14,616 nt of DNA from Clostridium sp. CAG:138 (GTDB lineage: Bacteria; Bacillota; Clostridia; Christensenellales; CAG-138), in the NCBI GenBank assembly GCA_000435055.1, contig FR879720.1, forward strand, positions 1-14,616. Direction: 5' to 3'. The notes beneath the pieces are model-generated. The model was not told where the DNA came from. It did no database searches and saw nothing but the letters and a program-made list of their open reading frames with translations. Position 1 is the stretch's first letter. Each line of letters opens with the position of its first letter. The position numbers and the translations under genes are program-made. Shown here one piece after another: positions 7,745 to 14,616 of this stretch.

Positions 7745-7791
7745 GCGGATTGCCCGATGCAAGGCATGATGTGTAAGCACGGGCTAACCGC
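7745..7791 (-). promoter_or_regulatory. Imperfect dyad in the copA leader
   Basis: Segments 7745-7756 and 7780-7791 are complementary at 10 of 12 positions (pairs of GCGG..GCCCG type with a 3-base central bulge). A smaller dyad, atgc-aag-gcat, sits in the loop. The outer arm falls at the predicted transcription start, so this could be an RNA hairpin at the 5' end of the mRNA or a regulator-binding dyad. No CopY box or clear CsoR site is recognisable. Confidence 0.4.
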
Positions 7792-7797
7792 AGCTCT

Positions 7798-7826
7798 ATT
7801 TTACAACATTTTCCGTTTGGGGGCAA
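7798..7826 (-). promoter_or_regulatory. Promoter of copA
   Basis: On the minus strand, -35 TTGCCC (7821-7826) and -10 TAAAAT (7798-7803) are separated by 17 bases. Transcription would start near 7791, giving a ~75-base leader before ATG 7716. Confidence 0.6.
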
Positions 7827-7976
7827 CGGGTTTCGATAAAAAACAGCTTTGAATCCGCTGTCGGTTCGGGGCGCTGTTTTCATGGAAACAATAAATTCAA
7901 AGCCCCTTTGCAAAGCCAAATTGTTATGCACACGCATGATATATGATTACTTTGCGCAGTCGAATTATGCAGAACA

Positions 7977-8006
7977 ACATATAATGCACGGGTCTGCTCA
8001 TATTAT
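7977..8006 (+). promoter_or_regulatory. Tentative sigma-E-like promoter for yqfC
   Basis: ACATATAA (7977-7984) and CATATTAT (7999-8006), 14 bases apart, resemble the sporulation sigma-E boxes (roughly KMATATT and CATACAHT). yqfC and yqfD are known sigma-E regulon members in Bacillus subtilis, which motivates the call. The predicted start would fall close to ATG 8013, which fits better with the downstream ATG at 8046. TATAAT at 7980-7985 could alternatively be a vegetative -10, but no -35 is visible at the right distance. Confidence 0.25.
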
Positions 8007-8012
8007 TATTGC

Positions 8013-8318
8013 ATGAGGAACGAAACAGAATGCAAAAAATATCGCATGAGCAAGGCAACGGGTGCTTTGCTGACGAAGCTTGATCTGCCGGAGGGTACGC
8101 TTGACAACGTGCCGTGCATACGCATATTCGGAAGAAATACTGCGGAAATAGAGAATCACCGCGGCGTGCTGGAATTTTCGGATTCAAAGGTTCGGCTGCA
8201 TACCGCACTCGGAATACTGAGCATTGCCGGAACCGAACTCAGAATCTGCTGCGCGGATAAGCAGACCGTTGTATGCACGGGCGAAATAGCTGCGGTCGAA
8301 TATGAAAGCTCACGCTGA
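8013..8318 (+). CDS. yqfC: Sporulation protein YqfC
   Basis: A 101-residue protein carrying the YqfC core: L-D-L-P-E-G-T-L-D-N-V-P, then IENHRGVLEFSDSKVRL, L-G-I-L-S-I-A-G-T-E-L and a terminal G-E-I-A-A-V-E-Y. YqfC is a small protein of the mother-cell sporulation programme in Firmicutes and is nearly always encoded directly before yqfD, as here (87-base gap). The start is uncertain: neither ATG 8013 nor the in-frame ATG 8046 (90 residues) has a good ribosome binding site. Family members typically have 15-20 residues before the L-x-L-P motif, which lies between the two choices. The gene is divergent from copA across ~300 bases. Confidence 0.87.
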   Translation: MRNETECKKYRMSKATGALLTKLDLPEGTLDNVPCIRIFGRNTAEIENHRGVLEFSDSKVRLHTALGILSIAGTELRICCADKQTVVCTGEIAAVEYESSR

Positions 8319-8405
8319 AGACCGTGGTCGGCGGGCACGGAAAATGATTCGAATACATCATTCTGCAAAGAAAAATAGAAGGAAATCGGAGCGGCGGACA
8401 GATAT

Positions 8406-9584
8406 ATGTTTTTGTGGAAATTTACTCGGGGATATGTTAAAATAAGGATGAGGTGCATGCGCCCGGAAAAAATGGTTAATCTTTTGCTGGCGGAGGGCAT
8501 ATCTCTGCACAATATCGAGCGCGAAAATAAAAGCACGATAACAGCCGTCACGGAGACAGGCAACTGCATGCCGCTTGTTGAGTTGACGGAATTGCACGGC
8601 GGGGAAGCGTGCGTTCTTGAACAGCGCGGGCTGCCTGTGCTGCTGAGAGCACTTAAATCGCGTTTCATGCTGATTGCAGTGTTGATTATCGGCTTTGCAG
8701 CCATGTGCATATTGTCGCACCGAGTGCTGCTGATTGATATTTCCGGATGTGATGCGTTGGAACCGTCCGAAATTCTTTCGGTGGTTGCGGATTGCGGAGT
8801 ACGCATAGGAATGCCGTCAGCCAAGTTGAATGCTGAGCGCGTTGCCGATTCGCTTCTGAATGCACTGCCGACGTTGAGCTTTGCGGATGCGGGTATTTGC
8901 GGCGTTGTGCTGAAAATCAACGTCAGTGAATACAATTCCGTTGCCTCGACGGAAGAAAACACGGAACCTTGCGGCATATATGCGGACAAGGACTGCGTAA
9001 TCCTCAGCATAGTTGCAAACAAAGGCAATGCTGCCGTCAGGAAGGGCGCAGCTGTTCGGCGGGGACAGCTTTTGATTGATGGGGATATAACCCCGGAAGG
9101 TTCGTCGGAGCGCGTACTTGTGCATTCCCGCGGAACAATAACGGGTCAGGTTGCTTATCGGTTTTCTGTTGAAATCGGAAAAACAGCTCCCAAACTTTGC
9201 CAAAGCGGGAACAGCTGCGAATACACGCAAATAAGTTTTCCGACCCTATTTAAAGGAAAGAAAATTACTCGGGAATCCCGCGTGCTCTATGATGAATTTG
9301 AAATTACGCTTGAATCCTGCGAAACATTGGATGCAGGGCTTCTGCCTGTCCGTGTTTACAAAGGCAGGGCGCATGAGCTTGTTGTTGCGGAAAAAAATCT
9401 TACATACGATGAGATGACAGCAGCAGCGAACGCGAAGCTTGACGCCGAAATGAAATCATCGATTCCGAAGGATGCAAGAATAATTGCAAAATCAACCGAT
9501 TTCATACAGCAAGCGGACGGAACGCTTATTGCCGTTTTGAATGTTCAAACGATTGAAAACATCGGATACATTCAGTATTACTGA
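8406..9584 (+). CDS. yqfD: Sporulation protein YqfD
   Basis: A 392-residue membrane-anchored sporulation protein. It has an N-terminal cytoplasmic region (~85 residues, starting F-L-W-K-F-T-R-G-Y-V-K-I-R), one transmembrane helix at about residues 87-105 (FMLIAVLIIGFAAMCIL), and a large extracytoplasmic part starting I-D-I-S-G, with the family's G-V-R-I-G-M-P-S-A-K-L-N and K-G-A-A-V-R-R-G-Q-L-L-I-D-G segments. YqfD belongs to the sigma-E regulon and is conserved across endospore formers; its exact molecular role is not settled. Length is typical (about 400). Its presence with yqfC indicates a spore-forming lineage or a recent descendant of one. The gap to phoH (155 bases) holds only an unconvincing 60-codon frame from TTG 9585. 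Confidence 0.93.
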   Translation: MFLWKFTRGYVKIRMRCMRPEKMVNLLLAEGISLHNIERENKSTITAVTETGNCMPLVELTELHGGEACVLEQRGLPVLLRALKSRFMLIAVLIIGFAAMCILSHRVLLIDISGCDALEPSEILSVVADCGVRIGMPSAKLNAERVADSLLNALPTLSFADAGICGVVLKINVSEYNSVASTEENTEPCGIYADKDCVILSIVANKGNAAVRKGAAVRRGQLLIDGDITPEGSSERVLVHSRGTITGQVAYRFSVEIGKTAPKLCQSGNSCEYTQISFPTLFKGKKITRESRVLYDEFEITLESCETLDAGLLPVRVYKGRAHELVVAEKNLTYDEMTAAANAKLDAEMKSSIPKDARIIAKSTDFIQQADGTLIAVLNVQTIENIGYIQYY

Positions 9585-9739
9585 TTGAAAATCAACAAGG
9601 CGCGAAGCGGAAAGTTTGAAATTGCTTTAAACGATACGACCGATGCGAAAGTGTGTTTATTCCGCGGCTTTCAAGCAAAAAGTCCGACCGAGGTTGTAAT
9701 CATAAAAAACAGGATATGCAAAATAAGGGAAAAGAACAT

Positions 9740-10918
9740 ATGCCGACTGAGAAAAGATACGAAATAAACGAATTGACGGATACGGAAAGCACTGCCGATG
9801 CGGGCAATATGCTCAACGGCAAGGCAGTTGTTGATGAACCGACCGTGACCGAATTTACGGAGATTGAGTCCATGGACGAGATAATAAAACTGTTCGGCGT
9901 CTTTGACGAAAATCTCAAAATAATCGAAGCCGAAACCGGCACGAACATCGCTGCCGATTCCGAAAAGATCAATATCAGCGGAAAGCAGAGTGCAGTGGAT
10001 ATTGCGCGCAATGTAGTTGAAAAACTGCTTTCGCTGATTAAACGCGGTGAGAGTATTGACAGAGGGCGCATACGATACGCAATTGACCTTGCGCGGGAAG
10101 GCAATTCGGAGCTGATTCTTGAGCTTGCGGATGATGTTATTGCATTCACAAGCAAGGGCAAGCAGATAAAGTGCAAAACACTGGGGCAGAAGCGTTACAT
10201 AAACGCACTGAAACACAACACAGTCGTTTTCGGAGTGGGTCCTGCGGGCACGGGCAAAACATATCTTGCGGTTGCAATGGCCGTGCTTGCATACAAAAAC
10301 AAGGAAGTCAGCCGAATCATCCTCACAAGGCCTGCGGTGGAAGCGGGGGAGAAGCTCGGATTCCTGCCGGGAGATCTGCAAAACAAAGTTGACCCTTACC
10401 TGCGACCGCTCTACGATGCGCTTTATGATTTTCTCGGTTCGGAAAACTTCCGCATTTTATCTGAGCGCGGGGTGATCGAGGTTGCCCCGCTTGCATACAT
10501 GCGCGGACGTACGCTGAATGATGCGTATATTATTTTGGATGAAGCACAGAACTGCACCGTTGAACAGATGAAAATGTTCCTTACGCGCTTTGGCGAGGGT
10601 TCGCGTGTCGTTGTGACGGGTGACATTACTCAGATAGATCTCCCGCGGGAAAAAACAAGCGGACTTATTCATGCGCTTCGCGTTTTGAATGACGTTGAAG
10701 GTTTGAGCATCGTTTATCTCACTGCGCGGGATGTTGTTCGTCATGAAATGGTTCAGCGCATTGTTCGTGCATATGAAAAAGCGGCGGAACGTGCCGCAGA
10801 ACGTGCGGCGGAGCGCGCTGCTGCCGTTCGTGACGGAGAACAAGTCAACGACGGAGAGCACAGCCGCTCCGGTTCGCGAAGCGAACGGGATGACGGTTTC
10901 AGACCGGCAAAACGCTGA
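9740..10918 (+). CDS. phoH: PhoH family ATPase / RNA-associated protein
   Basis: I chose ATG 9740 (392 residues) because AAGGGA lies nine bases upstream; the open frame continues upstream to 9653 without a good site. Residues ~45-110 form a KH-like N-terminal region with N-I-S-G-K-Q-S-A-V-D-I-A, then the PhoH ATPase domain with Walker A GPAGTGKT (167-174), T-R-P-A-V-E-A-G-E-K-L-G-F-L-P-G-D, and Walker B IILDEAQN (Asp267-Glu268), then V-V-V-T-G-D-I-T-Q-I-D-L-P. PhoH proteins of this cluster are linked with RNA processing and often sit next to ybeY. The tail after ~residue 345 is unusual: about three A-A-E-R repeats and then a charged, Ser/Arg/Asp-rich extension of ~35 residues not needed by the ATPase fold. 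The DNA repeats are 12-nt, in-frame units (about 10783-10818). Confidence 0.94.
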   Translation: MPTEKRYEINELTDTESTADAGNMLNGKAVVDEPTVTEFTEIESMDEIIKLFGVFDENLKIIEAETGTNIAADSEKINISGKQSAVDIARNVVEKLLSLIKRGESIDRGRIRYAIDLAREGNSELILELADDVIAFTSKGKQIKCKTLGQKRYINALKHNTVVFGVGPAGTGKTYLAVAMAVLAYKNKEVSRIILTRPAVEAGEKLGFLPGDLQNKVDPYLRPLYDALYDFLGSENFRILSERGVIEVAPLAYMRGRTLNDAYIILDEAQNCTVEQMKMFLTRFGEGSRVVVTGDITQIDLPREKTSGLIHALRVLNDVEGLSIVYLTARDVVRHEMVQRIVRAYEKAAERAAERAAERAAAVRDGEQVNDGEHSRSGSRSERDDGFRPAKR

Positions 10919-11020
10919 AAAGCTTTGCGAAAACTTTGCTTCAAGGCAATGCACGGCGGAAGAGAACGGTCGGGATTTTCTCCGATTTTTATAATCAGAT
11001 AAAAGCAACAGGAGGATAAA

Positions 11021-12545
11021 ATGCAGAGACAAGCCAAAAAACGCAGCGGAGATGCCGGCGGGGCGGGCGGAACAAAAAGGGCCGTCACCCCGCGAAGCGC
11101 GTTTATCGTGCTTGCTTGCACGGCAATTGCAGAGTATTTCGCCTTTTATCTGCGTCTTGCGGATGCGGGCGCAAAAGCGGGAATTCCCCACGGCGGGTAT
11201 GTGATGTGCGCATTGATTTGCGGAGTTGCTTCACTTGCAACAACGGCGGGATTCGGCTTGCTTTTGTTTGCTGAAAGAAACCGTATAACGAAAAATCTCA
11301 AGCAGCTGTTGATAACAGCAATTCTTCTTCTTGTTTCAACGGTGCTGAGTGCGTTTACGACCTGCGCAGGATATGCTTTTACAGCGGCGTTCCTCGGGAT
11401 TATTCTTGCTTACAGCGGCATGCCTCGGGATTATTCTTGCCGCATTGCTTGTCGGAAGACATTGTGCGTACGCATGCACAGCCATGCTGGCGGTATATGC
11501 AGCTCTGTTTGCCTGTTTGCCCGATGCTGCTCTTGCATATAAGCCGTTGTCAATGCTTGCTGCTGTTTCCGCCGGCGGTTTTGCTGCGGTGATTGCACTG
11601 AAAATCAACAAAGGAAGAACTTCGCCGATTATTTCCGGCGTCATCGGCGGGATTGTTTCAGGTATTATCCTTATCTGTGTACAAGCCTTCTTCGGTGTCC
11701 GTATTACCGATGTGCTTCTTGACGCCTGCGGCCTGCTTGCAAGCTCTGCGTTGTGCGGCGTGCTTGCAGTCGGGCTGATGCCTGTGTGCGAAAGCATTTT
11801 TGATGTAACAACCGAAACGAGACTCAATGACCTTTTGAACAATAACAACCCGTTATTAAAGCGGCTGATGTTTGAAGCACCGGGGACATATCATCATTCC
11901 ATTCTTGTTGCGGCACTTGCGGAATCGGCGGCGGATGAGGTGGATGCGAACTCACTTTTATGCAAGGTTGCAGCGTATTACCATGATGTCGGCAAACTCA
12001 CAAGCCCCGCACATTTTATAGAAAATCAGCGTGACTATAACATTCACGATGAACTTCCGCCGGAGGAGAGTGCACGCCGGATAATTTCTCACCAAAGTGA
12101 CGGAGTGACCTTGCTCAAAAAGCATAAATTCCCGTCCGACGTGATTGAAATTGTTGCGCAGCATCATGGTGATTCAACAGTACGCTTTTTCTATAACAAG
12201 GCCGTGAATGATGCGGGTTCGCCCGAGGAGGTTGATGCCGCTGTTTACCGCTACAAAGCAAACAAACCTTCCACCAAGGAAAGCGCGATAATAATGCTTG
12301 CCGATTGCTGCGAGGCGGCTGTGCGCTCGATGAAAAATCCGACTCATGAGATGATTGCGGATAAAGTTCACGAAGTGATAAACGGCCTTTGGCTGCGTGA
12401 GGACGGGCAGCTCAGCGAATCACCGCTTACGGCAAAAGATATCAAAAAAATCGAGCAGAGCTTTTTAAAAACTCTTTCGGCTCAGTATCATGAAAGGGTG
12501 GAATATCCGCCTTTAGAGGAAAAAACAAGTGAACAGCAAGTATGA
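11021..12545 (+). pseudogene. pgpH: PgpH/YqfF-like 7TM-HD c-di-AMP phosphodiesterase, split by a 31-bp duplication
   Basis: ATG 11021 has AGGAGG at the ideal distance. The first frame (11021-11542, 173 aa) gives a basic N-terminus and about three helices; it then leaves register at an exact tandem duplication (11379-11409 and 11410-11440). The second frame, to 12545, carries the remaining helices and the HD domain: GTYHHSI (HH at 11892-11897), YYHDVGKL (HD at 11982-11987), NIHDELPPEESA, QHHGDS and MLADCCEAAVRS, all expected of the PgpH catalytic domain that hydrolyses c-di-AMP. Deleting one 31-nt copy restores one frame of 497 residues, with G-I-I-L-A-A-L-L-V-G across the junction. Canonical PgpH is about 700 residues with an extracytoplasmic 7TMR-HDED domain after the first helix; here only ~18 residues link the first two helices, so that domain is absent. 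As written the phosphodiesterase domain lacks a start with a ribosome site. Confidence 0.9.
11379..11440. repeat. 31-bp tandem duplication disrupting pgpH
   Basis: Copies 11379-11409 and 11410-11440 abut exactly and match at 29 of 31 bases (differences at 11389/11420 and 11391/11422). In the native frame the copies encode T-A-A-F-L-G-I-I-L-A and T-A-A-C-L-G-I-I-L-A, so both look like versions of the same coding segment. 31 nt shifts the frame by +1. Confidence 0.96.
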
Positions 12546-13059
12546 AGACACAATAAAAAAGAACGGTGAAGACCGAACCGAACGGAACGTTAAATCCTCT
12601 GCGGTGAGCATTGAAACCATGAATTTTGATGCGGCACAGTCGGAAATCGATGCGGTGCAGAGGGCCGCGCTTTCCGCTCTTGCGATTGAGGGTGCGGCCG
12701 GGCGCGGCGTTTCGATCGTTTTGACAGACGATGAAACGATTCATGCTTACAACCGCGAATATCGCGATGTTGACAGGGCGACGGATGTTTTGAGTTTCCC
12801 TGCGGATGAAGGTGATGAAATACTCAGCATTCCGGATGATTTCCTGGGCGATATTATGATTTCGGTTCCGCGCGCTGCGGAACAGGGCGCAGCTCTCGGG
12901 CATTCGACGGAGCGCGAACTGATGTTCCTTACCGTTCACGGAGTGCTGCATCTTTTGGGCTTCGATCATATGCGGCCGGAGGATGAAACGGTTATGCTTG
13001 AACATCAGCGGAGAATAATGTCCGCAATTGCAAAACAAATTGATGGATGCACGGAGTAA
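12529..13059 (+). CDS. ybeY: YbeY endoribonuclease / rRNA maturation factor
   Basis: The frame starts with GTG at 12529, with AGAGGA eight bases upstream, and overlaps the end of the HD gene by 17 bases, suggesting coupled translation. The 176-residue product is slightly long for YbeY (~150-165), with ~30 poorly conserved residues before the core; an internal ATG at residue 31 is an alternative start. The metal site is HGVLHLLGFDH, with His137, His141 and His147 in the H-x3-H-x5-H pattern, and the preceding R-A-T-D-V-L-S-F-P and L-G-D-I-M-I-S segments are typical. YbeY takes part in 16S rRNA 3'-end processing and ribosome quality control, consistent with phoH and era nearby. Confidence 0.95.
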   Translation: MNSKYEDTIKKNGEDRTERNVKSSAVSIETMNFDAAQSEIDAVQRAALSALAIEGAAGRGVSIVLTDDETIHAYNREYRDVDRATDVLSFPADEGDEILSIPDDFLGDIMISVPRAAEQGAALGHSTERELMFLTVHGVLHLLGFDHMRPEDETVMLEHQRRIMSAIAKQIDGCTE

Positions 13060-13061
13060 AT

Positions 13062-13481
13062 ATGAATGGTTTTGAACTGACGGAACAAAAGATTAATCAG
13101 CTCGTTGAACTTGCACTTAGGGCGCGCGAACGCGCATATGTGCCTTATTCGCATTTTCGCGTCGGGGCTTGCCTGATGTCAAAAAACGGAACGCTGTATT
13201 GCGGCTGCAATATAGAAAACGCCGGTTATACGCCCACAAACTGTGCGGAACGGACGGCGGTATTTAAAGCGGTTTACGAGGGGGAACGTCAGTTTTCAGC
13301 AATTGCCGTTGCTTCGGACAGCGAAAATTTTACGGCCCCGTGCGGGGTATGCAGGCAGGTGCTTGCGGAGTTCTGTGATGCGGAAATGCCTGTTATTTGC
13401 ATAAACAGGGAAGGCAAATACAGAATTCTTTCCCTCGGCGAACTTCTGCCCTTTGCGTTCTCAAAAAAAGATATGGAGTAA
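13062..13481 (+). CDS. cdd: Cytidine deaminase
   Basis: I chose ATG 13062, two bases after the ybeY stop and six bases after GGAG, giving 139 residues; ATG 13047 is an in-frame alternative inside ybeY. The zinc site of the small homotetrameric class is intact: CAE at residues 61-63 (Cys ligand, catalytic Glu) and PCGVC with Cys94 and Cys97. Flanking motifs Y-V-P-Y-S-H-F-R-V-G-A and C-N-I-E-N-A-G-Y-T-P-T-N-C are as expected. The enzyme converts cytidine and deoxycytidine to uridine and deoxyuridine in pyrimidine salvage. It lies between ybeY and era, the usual position in this cluster; dgkA, often found just before it, is missing. Confidence 0.96.
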   Translation: MNGFELTEQKINQLVELALRARERAYVPYSHFRVGACLMSKNGTLYCGCNIENAGYTPTNCAERTAVFKAVYEGERQFSAIAVASDSENFTAPCGVCRQVLAEFCDAEMPVICINREGKYRILSLGELLPFAFSKKDME

Positions 13482-13484
13482 ACA

Positions 13485-14405
13485 ATGACACAAACACAGA
13501 ATAAATCAGCATACAGATCCGGATTCGTGACGATAATCGGTTCTCCGAATGTCGGAAAATCAACATTGATGAACCGCATGGTCGGGCAAAAAATCAGCAT
13601 TGTTTCCGACAGAGCGCAAACAACGCGCAACAGGATAACGGGCATTGTATCAAGAAAGGATTACCAGATAATTTTTCTTGACACTCCCGGAGTGACGGCG
13701 CCGAAAAATCGTTTGGGCGAATATATGCTGAAAGTCGCATTTGATGCCGTGAACGAGGTTGAAGCGGTACTTTTAATGCTTGACGCTTCCGTCGGCATAC
13801 GCGAAAAGGATGAATTGCTTCTGTCCCGGCTCGGCGAACGATGCGGAAAAACAGCTGTGGTTGCCGCAATTAACAAAAGCGACCTTGTGAGTCTCGGAGA
13901 TATCGACGAGATTCGCGAACGGCTTGAAAAAGAACCTTACATAAAAGATATTGTTGCAATAAGTGCGGAGACGGGCCGAAATGTGGATAAACTTGAAGCG
14001 ATTCTTTGCAAGTACCTGACCGAAGGTCCGCAGTATTATCCTGATGATATGGTGACGGATCAGCCTATGTGGGCGATCTGCGGTGAAATGATACGTGAAA
14101 ACGCATTGAAACTGCTGCGGGATGAGATACCGCACGGCATAGGCATAGGCATTGACAAAATCAAGCTCCGTGAAGACGGGATACACGATGTTTTTGCAAC
14201 CATTTATTGCGAGCGCGAAACACACAAAGGCATCATAATCGGACACGGCGGGAGAATGCTCAAACGCATCGGTTCGGAAGCGCGGCGTGATATAGAATGG
14301 CTTTTCGGAACAAAGGTGAATCTTCAGCTTTGGGTAAAGGTTCGTCCCGACTGGCGCAACAGTGCTTCCGCGCTGAAAGAATTCGGCTTTACTCCCGATT
14401 TTTAA
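13485..14405 (+). CDS. era: GTPase Era
   Basis: ATG 13485 follows the cdd stop by three bases, with GGAG upstream. The 306-residue protein has normal Era length and order. G1 is GSPNVGKST (residues 19-27; family consensus G-x-P-N-V-G-K-S-T), switch region S-D-R-A-Q-T-T-R-N-R-I, G3 DTPG (66-69), G4 NKSD (130-133), then a C-terminal KH domain with E-T-H-K-G-I-I-I-G-H-G-G-R-M-L-K-R-I-G and L-W-V-K-V-R-P-D-W-R. Era binds the 3' end of 16S rRNA during 30S assembly, matching YbeY's role two genes upstream. It is the last gene of the tightly packed block; the next gene is on the other strand. Confidence 0.97.
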   Translation: MTQTQNKSAYRSGFVTIIGSPNVGKSTLMNRMVGQKISIVSDRAQTTRNRITGIVSRKDYQIIFLDTPGVTAPKNRLGEYMLKVAFDAVNEVEAVLLMLDASVGIREKDELLLSRLGERCGKTAVVAAINKSDLVSLGDIDEIRERLEKEPYIKDIVAISAETGRNVDKLEAILCKYLTEGPQYYPDDMVTDQPMWAICGEMIRENALKLLRDEIPHGIGIGIDKIKLREDGIHDVFATIYCERETHKGIIIGHGGRMLKRIGSEARRDIEWLFGTKVNLQLWVKVRPDWRNSASALKEFGFTPDF

Positions 14406-14446
14406 GCGATGGACGACATTTGGCGGAAGATCGGTGCCGATTTTGC

Positions 14447-14463
14447 AATAATCGCCGATTATT
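14447..14463. repeat. 17-bp palindrome between convergent era and the minus-strand gene
   Basis: aataatcg (14447-14454) and cgattatt (14456-14463) are perfect around one central c, overlapping the stop codon of the minus-strand gene. The loop would be too tight for a standard hairpin; an alternative stem pairs atcgg near 14430 with ccgat near 14455. No clear T-tract is present, so a terminator role for either gene is only possible, not shown. Confidence 0.5.
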
Positions 14464-14616
14464 CATCCTTGCGCTGCCCGAAGGCGCGGCGGTACCTGAG
14501 ATAAGCTTCAACATTTCCCGTTGCGGCAAAATCGGCCCAAAGAGATTTTTGTGCTTTTTCGCTGCTTGGAGCCCTGTCGCTTTTTTTGCGAAATGTTTCG
14601 GAAAAGAGCGGTTCCT
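14459..14616 (-). CDS. YqzL-like small protein (partial, 3' end)
   Basis: The minus-strand frame is open from the right edge to TAA at 14459-14461, giving 51 visible residues; the start is outside the window. The N-terminal visible part is charged and low in complexity, while the C-terminus reads S-L-W-A-D-F-A-A-T-G-N-V-E-A-Y-L-R-Y-R-R, matching the W-x2-F-x2-T-G-x-(V/I)-x-A-Y-L-x-Y-(K/R) pattern of the YqzL-like family. In B. subtilis yqzL lies between era and recO in the same direction; here the gene is convergent with era, so local rearrangement is likely. The role of the family is not established. The overlapping plus-strand frame (14409-14504) lacks a ribosome binding site and is judged a shadow. 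Confidence 0.65.
   Translation of the reverse strand, partial: EPLFSETFRKKSDRAPSSEKAQKSLWADFAATGNVEAYLRYRRAFGQRKDE

Noticed and set aside
9585..9767. A 60-codon frame from TTG between yqfD and phoH
   Set aside because: It has no ribosome binding site, overlaps the phoH start in another frame and resembles no known small protein.
14409..14504. A 31-codon plus-strand frame directly after era
   Set aside because: No ribosome binding site is present, and the opposite strand encodes a better match to the YqzL-like pattern.
1..14616. CRISPR arrays, tRNA or rRNA genes, transposase genes
   Set aside because: I saw no spaced repeat array, no cloverleaf-like or rRNA-like sequence and no transposase or integrase motif in any frame.

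Overview
The window looks like a chromosomal piece of a Gram-positive, spore-forming anaerobe of the Clostridia, probably a gut or rumen lineage and possibly a metagenome-assembled genome. Three things point there. Strong GGAGG-type ribosome binding sites precede many genes. A secreted protein with a C-terminal type I dockerin sits at the left edge. The right half carries the housekeeping and sporulation cluster yqfC-yqfD-phoH-(7TM-HD)-ybeY-cdd-era, a familiar gene order in Firmicutes.

Layout. At 1-404 is the 3' end of an InlB-like repeat/dockerin protein, closed by a strong bidirectional terminator (457-489). From about 590 to 2250 lies a more AT-rich accessory stretch of orphan genes: a minus-strand 125-aa protein with a possible 35-aa CxxC mini-gene translationally coupled upstream, a small multi-helix membrane protein, and a 164-aa protein of unknown family whose stop codon lies inside a perfect 15-bp inverted repeat. 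No confident gene is seen from 2250 to 2640. Next come the minus-strand tldD-pmbA pair (2645-5364), with a good promoter whose -35 lies in a 19-bp palindrome, and a minus-strand copper P-type ATPase (5468-7716). The plus-strand sporulation/RNA-maintenance cluster runs from 8013 to 14405. At the right edge is the 3' end of a minus-strand small protein resembling the YqzL family.

The most striking signal is that two unrelated genes are each broken by a near-perfect short direct duplication of about 30 bp. In copA a 24-bp repeat (23/24 identical, offset 29 nt) shifts the frame just after the TM7 Tyr-Asn motif, so the last helix and its Met/Ser copper ligands fall out of frame. In the PgpH-like 7TM-HD gene an exactly abutting 31-bp repeat (29/31 identical) shifts the frame in a membrane helix, separating the membrane part from the HD phosphodiesterase domain. 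Removing one copy restores a full-length protein in both cases (739 and 497 codons of product). Either these are real slippage or template-switch mutations, or they are assembly artefacts from joining strain variants. Raw reads would decide.

Functionally, the right-hand cluster combines forespore/mother-cell sporulation proteins (YqfC, YqfD), RNA and ribosome maturation (PhoH, YbeY, Era), c-di-AMP turnover (the HD protein) and pyrimidine salvage (Cdd). The ybeY-cdd-era block is tightly packed (2-3 nt gaps). The undecaprenol kinase gene dgkA often found between ybeY and cdd is absent, and the HD protein lacks the large extracytoplasmic domain of canonical PgpH.
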